Shown: in pieces, positions 57,058-64,000 of the stretch
Layout of the letters: the number at the start of each line of letters is the position of its first letter
Numbering within the stretch: the first letter of the stretch is position 1
Assembly (NCBI GenBank): GCA_963682055.1
Contig: OY821745.1
Span: 26,099,342 to 26,163,341, forward strand
Direction of reading: 5' to 3'
DNA length: 64,000 nt
Origin: Primula veris
Lineage: Eukaryota; Streptophyta; Magnoliopsida; Ericales; Primulaceae
Made by a program: the position numbers and the translations under genes
Notes under the pieces: model-generated
The model's input: the letters and a program-made list of their open reading frames with translations, nothing else
Database searches by the model: none
What the model was told of the DNA's origin: nothing

Positions 57058-57432
57058 AAACAACCAAATTATATCCCCCTCGCCCCCACTTACCATCCGT
57101 TCCATTTACAGGAAAGATAGTAGTGTAATTCCTGCTAAATCTACTAAGAACTTATTTTGACATTTTACCAAGCGCTTTAGTGCATATATGCTTTTCCCTA
57201 ATTTGTGCATATTTATGAAATTATGATTTAAAAAGTATTTAAAACTTTAAATGAAAAAAGAGCAATTAGAATAAAAGAATAAAGGAATCGAGCTAAACAG
57301 AAAAAACGACTCAAAATTAAAAGCGTGAAATGGTAGCAAGTGAAATAGTGGAAAAAATGAGACGCGGCCTTAAAGATCGTTAATATGTAATGTAAGCTCT
57401 CTCATATTCAATTGTGTTTCCATAACAAGAGT
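57058..57432 (+). repeat. Direct duplication, copy B, right part
   Basis: Continues copy B after the Copia insertion and aligns with 48007-48325. Confidence 0.65.
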
Positions 57433-59827
57433 GGAGAAATGATTAAAATTCTAATGTTACATAAATAAAAATGTTATTTTAAACGGTTGCGAAACTCAAT
57501 GATTTAAAAAAAAAAAAAAAAAATTTGAAAAAATGCCTTTGGGGAATGCAGTGTGTAATAGTGCATTCATATCCCACAAAAAATGCATCATGATATGATG
57601 AATATTAACTCTTATTTAAACCATATGTTTGACCGACATACTATGGATGTGATGCCATATATTATAACTCTAAAACTGCTTTTCGCTTGTGTCCTGTTAT
57701 TTTTTAACAGTTCAATGAGCGGATAGAATTAATGAGTGAAAGTAATACCGAACATTGATTTGCTCAAAAGCAACTAATTCTGTTATTAAACTGTTTTTAA
57801 AATTTAGCAATACTCATTTTACTAACATATATAACTCAAAAAGTAAACCGCAGGTATCTGAAATAATTATTATAGTGATAGATGTTAAACTACGCATGTT
57901 TACGAGAAATAATTTCACTCGTTAAGTTTAATGACCTGAATTATCGTTTCCATCGAATCACGGCTTGTAACAATAGGTCTGAACCTTGCGGTAATTTTTA
58001 TTTTTTTCAACTCTAGCTAGTAGCAACCCAATTTTATACATTTAAACATAAAAATAGATCTCTATTTCAAATTGGGTCATTAAAATTAAAATTGACCAAT
58101 AGTACGAATGCATTAATGTTAAAATATAGCGTAACCAATTAATGATTTTTTGGTGGGGAACTTAAATCTAGTAATTAACAATTTAACACTACCGACATTG
58201 CTGCATTTTTTTTCATGCATATCAATGAGTAATTAATTATGTGGTAAAAGACACATCTTATACAATTCGGACATCTATCTATTGTGATAAACAAAACCCA
58301 AGAGCTTGGAAACCGCTAAGAATTGACTCATTATTTCAAAAAATACCCTCACTACTTTTCTAAAATTCAAAAATATTATTTAAAATTAAAAATATATACC
58401 AAAAAAACTACCCCATTTTGTGGCCCATTAAATAGTATAAATAAACATAGAAACCCTAATCGAGTCACTATTATTTCCCCGGCCCCCTTTATGGCAAGCA
58501 CTCTCTCACATCATTTATACAGAACCCTAATTCCTCTGTTTATAGACTACTATCTTGTTTTAATTGATTAAATATTTATATTTGTGATTTAATCGTGTAT
58601 CACTTACGCAACACGTGAGCCATGGATAGTAGTGTATCCATTTTTTCGCAATTTTATTTATAATCATATTTCCACACATTTTATTGTGAATATCAGCAAA
58701 ATATGTGTTTTAAAAGTTCATTTAATCATACCAATCTGGTTAATGGTTTTCAACACGTGTGGCTCTACTGTATATATATAGCTGCTACGAGCATGCACAT
58801 CAGTTAACTTATATTTTTTCTCATATTTAACTTAATTAGCATCACTTTTATATTTTTAGGATAACAGTTTAATTTTATACATTTTTCAGCTTTTCTATCA
58901 AATTTATTATCATAACTAAATATTACTATATTTTAACATATTTCTATCAATTTTTTTCAACCCAAATTAATTTACTAGAACAATCACATTAAATAACTTA
59001 CTAGTTTTCTCGTATTTAAAGTAAAAAGTACACTTTTACAACTTATAAGTAAACGTTTTGGTTTATACAAATTATCAGCTTTTTTATCAATTTCTCTATC
59101 AAAATTATACAACTCATCTTTTTGTTATTTTATTAATTTATATGTGAAAAGTACAAATAAATAAGAGAAAAGTAACAGAGATAAATTATTATTTTAATTA
59201 TTAGGGAGCATCTTGATCTCTTGTATTTGAACGATATTTGAGTTCATGTAAATTTAAGATAATAGATAGGAAAACTGATGCGTGTAAAATTTTAAAACAA
59301 TCTCTTCATATTTAAGGTAACTGAATCATATAAAATAACTGGTACACTTATTCATGAGAAACAAAAAAAAGGACATGATGCGTGAACCATAACAAAAATG
59401 AGAATTACAAATTTAAAAGCTAAACGTATATAATAAAAATAATGATATTCATATTTACTCACGTGTCACACTTGACCTGGCCAGTAACAGATTGCTAGTA
59501 TGGACGGATGGATTTTCCACTTTAAAGTTAACTGTCTTTCCTCCCAAAGTGCTGTCTAACTGGCAATGCATCAGTCTACGTAAAAATGTGTAAAAATGCC
59601 TATTTGACACTCGGTCTGTGTAAAAATGTATGTCAAATGGCGATACCAAGACTTGATATAAAATAACAGAAGACGGGACACAAGGCTAAAACAGAGAAGA
59701 AGAGAAAACGTCGATACTGTTTTAAAAAAAAAAAACAATAATTTCTCTGTAACTATCATATAATCATATTTACTGATACTTTTTATCATAGGGAAAATTT
59801 AATAGCAAAATTCGAATGTGATGTTTC
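57433..59827. other. AT-rich intergenic DNA
   Basis: An A-run at 57506-57522 and scattered AT-rich stretches. The open frame at 58323-58571 has no domain and normal base composition for this DNA. No gene is supported. Confidence 0.35.
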
Positions 59828-59836
59828 TAGTGACCG

Positions 59837-60966
59837 GGGAGTTCATTTTTCATTACGCATATTACTCATATCTATTAGTAACCCGGGATTGTCAATCTCA
59901 CATCTTCGTGACTTTCTTTTTTAATCGCTGGATTCTTTTTTCTCCCATGATTAAATGCGCACGAATGAGAAATGACCACGTATGATGCGAGATTGTCAAT
60001 CTCACGTCTACGTGGCTATTAACCCCACCAAATTGGTACTTTTCAGAAATTTACGTAATATATTCGATTCCGACAATTTCATTTAATAATCGATAAAATA
60101 AAATAAAAAATTGTCTTTTTATAAAATTATTTGATTTGAGTATACAGTAATAAAATATCTGATTTGGCTATACGAAGATTTTTTTATTATTTGATTTGAC
60201 GATTCATCGAGAAAATCTCTATAAAACGTGAACGTTATTCGTTTAAAACAGCAAACCAAAATTTAAATTCATTTTATCATATTACTATTTCTCTATCTCA
60301 TTCTATAATTCGTATTATCATGTATAGATAAAAATTATAATATTTGTGGAATGAATTTTAATCAAAATACTTTTTTTTTTCATCTCAAAATTTCAATTTT
60401 TCGACTGATTCCTATGACAATACTCAGTTTTCTTATAATTCATATTTCAATAATCATCTCAACCCGTAATTTGATAATCAGTTTACAAGTGGTGACTATA
60501 ATTACACGAGTCACCAACCTGGTGCATCACAAAAAGTTTTTACAAGTCAGTTTGTAGAATATCAGCGGGATCATGATTAATATAACGAAAATCCCCAACC
60601 AGATAATAACGACCATAATATTAATTATTCGCCAACTGAATTCGGGATAACTTATGATTATAGAAATCATTTTCAAAATACTCTGATTTGTCTCAATTTT
60701 TTTTTTCTCCATATTTTAACTAATTGGCTATTTTTGTTTATTATCAAAAGCACGTGATATACTCCGTTTAATGCTGTAGTTAAAAATAATTATTTATATA
60801 TTTTTTTAGGTAAAATTGAGAGAGTTTTTGTTGTTGTTAAAACTGGAGCAATTCAACGATTAAAGAAAAAAAAACAGTCACGTAAATAGTCATATAGATG
60901 TGAGATTGCCAATTCCGAATTATTAATAGATAGGAGTAATACGAGTTATGAAAAAATAACTCCCGC
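59837..60966 (+). mobile_element. Small MULE-like element, 1.13 kb
   Basis: Terminal inverted repeats of about 100-120 bp: left GGGAGTTCATTTTTCATTACG..., right its reverse complement, sharing ATATTACTC/GTATTACTC, ATCTATTA, CAATCTCACATCT and TTTAATCG. Flanks TAGTGACCG (59828-59836) and AAGTGACCG (60967-60975) agree at 8 of 9 positions, the MULE duplication length. Inside is an Asn/Tyr/Gln-rich frame relic. Confidence 0.75.
60351..60690 (+). pseudogene. Asn/Tyr/Gln-rich reading-frame relic in the small MULE
   Basis: From ATG 60351 (MNFNQNTFF), one frameshift later the sequence reads SYDNTQFSYNSYFNNHLN, FDNQFTSGDYNYTSHQPG, TSQFVEYQRDHD, YNENPQPDNNDHNINYS and FGITYDYRNHF, with two TAA codons that look like former Gln codons. 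The biased composition differs from the surrounding DNA. It resembles the low-complexity head of FAR1/MULE transposases such as 9823-9950, but no catalytic domain follows, so identity is inferred from context. Confidence 0.45.
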
Positions 60967-60975
60967 AAGTGACCG

Positions 60976-63900
60976 ACACAAGCACTGGTTATATCTCGTG
61001 TAAGCAAAAGTATATTTGACTTACAAGTTGATATCAAAAATGACAAAAGTGTGGGGTTAGGAGGCCAGGTGGATACTAATTACTCCGTATTTGGTTTCCA
61101 TCTGAACGTGTGAGTGAAAATGTGAGTAGGTCCTCTCTCTTTTGGTACACACGATGGTGTACAATATCATACACTATATGTTAGATTTTTGTGATTTCAT
61201 GAGATTTGATTGTTCTTTGGGGGTATATATGAACGCTGCTTCCCGGTTGCTGCTGCTCCTTTTATTTTGAAAAAAATAAAAGAAAAAATAGATTTTTTAT
61301 ATTTATTTTGATCAAAATATTTGAATCTTAGTTTTTCAGTCCATCTATTCCGTAAAATAATTTCATATAAGTTATAATTTTTTTCTTGTTTTATAGAAAA
61401 TCAGCCTCACTTCAAAATACTGGTTCCGTTATTCAGGTCCCAAGAGTTTGTTGAAATTTTAATTTCACCTTTAAAATTGAAAACTTGGTCTTCTGGGTGT
61501 TGTATTTTTTTTCTATCACTTTTCTCCCTTCCTTTCTCTCAATTTACAAATCTATCTTTGTAAAGGAAATTACCATGTAGCTCCAGCTTTTGGTATTTTT
61601 TTCCTCATAACTACTAAAAGGGAGAAAGTATTACCAATAGGTCATACTATTCCTCACATCACCAAAAGACCGATACTACTAATAAAGACACAAAAAATCA
61701 TTTTTTTTTTATTATATGTAAACACACACCCAATTAACATACGGTTATATTTCAACCACCATCATTGGTCGTCCGAGCTCCATCGACAATCTTCGCCCCT
61801 ACGGTATCTCTCCCATTATCCATACATACAACGACTCATAGCTCTCTCTAGCTTATCTGTCACGTCTTATCACTTAGAGTTCACCACAATAGATTAGGAT
61901 CCGATCAAAAGATGCCTATGTTCGGTTCTAAATGAATTTAAATTAGGGTTTTTATTTTTTCAATCTTGACATCTTTTTTGATAAATGACCAACATTTATC
62001 ATAATCCATTTAAAATTAAGGCTTTGCTTGAAAATTGATGAAATCTAGTTTGTCCTCGGATGGTGACAATGGTGGCTACCTGCAGCGGCAGTGCTTTCCA
62101 TATGCTCCGACAACAAATGTGTTGTCTGATACAACATGGATGAAGGTTTCCCGGCTTTGGCGTTTCAAGGTGAGAGATTGACTACTATTTAAATGTGTTT
62201 TTACAATGCACAAAAGTCTCACAAGGACACAAGAGCAGTTGGATTAAATAACATGTTCAGATATCATGATCGAATAACCCGTCTTCTCCCCAATAGATTG
62301 AGTTTTTAGAGGCATTTAAAAGATTTTAGAGATTTTATAAGTGAGAGAGATGAAAATGCAGATCATAAATACAAATTTTAAGAATAGTAACATTTTTATT
62401 TGTAGTATATTGCATAACCCATTGAAATTTAATTTAAAAAAAAAAACATAACACATTGAAATCTTAGAGGCCTAAGAATATGGACATCAATCTATTGAAA
62501 AGAGCCTCACACTTTTTGTTTAGGGAAGATTAATATAAAGTTGAATCATATTGGTTACAATTTCCTTTCTCTGCTAAAAAAAATAAAAATATTCCATTCG
62601 TTATATATTTTAATGAATACTTAATTATCTTTCTTCTTTGTTCCGTCTCTTGAGATGTGTAGGATAAGAATTTGTTAAAATATAATAAAAGGATGTCAAT
62701 AGCAATAAAAAACAACATAGGAAGAAGGAAATAGATACTGATATACTGATTCGATTAATAGATAACTATAATTTTCAAAATATTGTTTTGAATGTTGTTT
62801 ACAAAAAAATATAAGGACATTGACGTGACAGTTTTATCAAATATACACCAATAACAGTTTTGTATTGATGTGCAAGTGAAATAAGCCGACCCCAGTCAAC
62901 TATGTTTAACCTCGATTTTTTTACTAAATAAGCTATAAAATAATGTTTAGACTCGGATTGTTTATACACGAGATCAAGCCGAGCCTATTCACAAGCATAG
63001 TGTGAACACATTTAACATTGTTTCGCTAACATAATATTCTTAAGGTAATCAATAATAAAAATAATTATTATGAATTCTAATATAATCTAATTTAGTTTTA
63101 AAGGACAAATTCAGTAGTTAAGATGAATACTCCATGGTATATAACGATCTTGAGAATTTTTTTTTATAATCTTTATATTTACAAGTATCAATATATATAT
63201 ACGAAATAAATAAAATAATTAAACAACTCGAGTTTGAACAAGAGAGTTATTACTTTGTTCAATTTTAATTCATTAGTAAATAAATAAACACGAACCAAAT
63301 CTGTTCGAACTTGTTCATAAATGGATCCATTCACCCCCTAAATTAATTTTGTTGCAACAAGCCAGATTTTTCAATGGTTTAAGGCTTAATAGGCGAAGCT
63401 AGTGCACGTGTGAAGTTGTAGTCCACTTAGATAATTTAATTATGCATACAAATCTGGAGAGGTTATATTTGTAACAATTATTTTATTTAACCGTTTATGA
63501 TATAGTTATTTTAGTCAGCGTTAAATTAAAAAATGAATGGTTAGATAATATTTTTCAATAACTAATTTATTTTTTCTATTTTCAACAAATTAGAATTCGA
63601 TAAATTAAAAACAAATTATACAACACACTAAAAACTCAAATAAAAATATAGAACCAAAATACCATAATCTAAACTTAAATATTAATATTTTTTTTAATTC
63701 ATTTGAGATATTTTTATGTAAACGGTTTGTGAACCAGTTACCACCATTGTGTAGTAATTCCCAATCTCGAAGCCGTAGTCTTTTTCTTCTTTAAATACGG
63801 TCTCGCTTATGGACAAAATTAAGACCTAACACATTTAATTTAATACAATTGACAATAAATCTACAAGTCTATTATATTCTCTCCCCACTCTTTCCCTTAA

Positions 63901-64000
63901 CCCACTGTCGGCGGGTAACTCTATTCCACCGCTTAAAAACATTTAATTAATTATTGTTTTCGAGAGTATGCCAATATTTTTTTATTGTTTTCGAGAATGT
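60976..64000. other. AT-rich intergenic DNA to window end
   Basis: No gene supported. 62030-62175 has a GC-richer stretch (GGCTACCTGCAGCGGCAG, CCCGGCTTTGGCG) followed by GGTGAG, which could be an exon scrap, but no family was recognised. Several A/T runs. Confidence 0.35.

Noticed and set aside
58323..58571. An 82-codon frame
   Set aside because: No recognisable motif, AT-rich composition like the surroundings, no supporting context.

Overview
The window is AT-rich nuclear DNA of a flowering plant, most likely a eudicot. The evidence is spliced plant genes (a UNE10/PIF8-type bHLH factor and a Sec61 beta subunit) embedded in plant-specific transposons: SIRE- and Ale-type Copia elements, a Cassandra LTR carrying a 5S rRNA segment, FAR1-type MULEs, and CACTA and hAT MITEs. 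The species cannot be fixed from sequence alone. Only two intact host genes are supported, SEC61B (minus, CDS 4466-4720, probably with a 3-kb 5'UTR intron) and UNE10-like (plus, seven coding exons, 32179-38351). A third host-derived locus (3020-3885) is a broken 3' fragment of a PRP43-type DEAH RNA helicase. Almost everything else is transposon.

Layout. 1-2950: decayed Copia pol, polypurine tract and start of an LTR. 3020-4217: DEAH helicase pseudogene. 4466-7790: SEC61B, whose intron holds a TRIM-like element and a 750-bp foldback repeat. 8274-8787: hAT MITE. 9287-15366: a MULE bounded by long terminal inverted repeats and a perfect 9-bp target duplication. It holds a broken FAR1-type transposase with a C-terminal OTU domain, a minus-strand plant-transposon-protein gene, and a nested Cassandra solo LTR. 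16794-19354: two solo LTRs of one family, each with its own perfect 5-bp duplication, 170 bp apart. 20657-30350: a complete SIRE-type Copia (1.1-kb LTRs, 5-bp duplication, gag-pol broken by stops and frameshifts, downstream envelope-like gene). 30356-38966: the UNE10-like gene with CACTA pieces upstream, in intron 2 and downstream. 39079-46470: a second SIRE copy in permuted order around a single LTR. 47944-57432: an old direct duplication whose second copy was split by an Ale-type Copia (49608-57057). 59837-60966: a small MULE-like element. The remainder is featureless AT-rich DNA.

How the parts relate. The host genes act independently: Sec61 beta in ER protein translocation, UNE10/PIF8 in phytochrome-linked transcription. 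The transposons show nesting (Cassandra in MULE), LTR-LTR recombination (solo LTRs, permuted SIRE) and use of gene introns as landing sites. The most notable points are the OTU-bearing MULE, a protein family that appears in both this DNA transposon and the SIRE retrotransposons, the one intact SIRE envelope-like frame beside decayed gag-pol, and short self-complementary motifs repeated within several element families.
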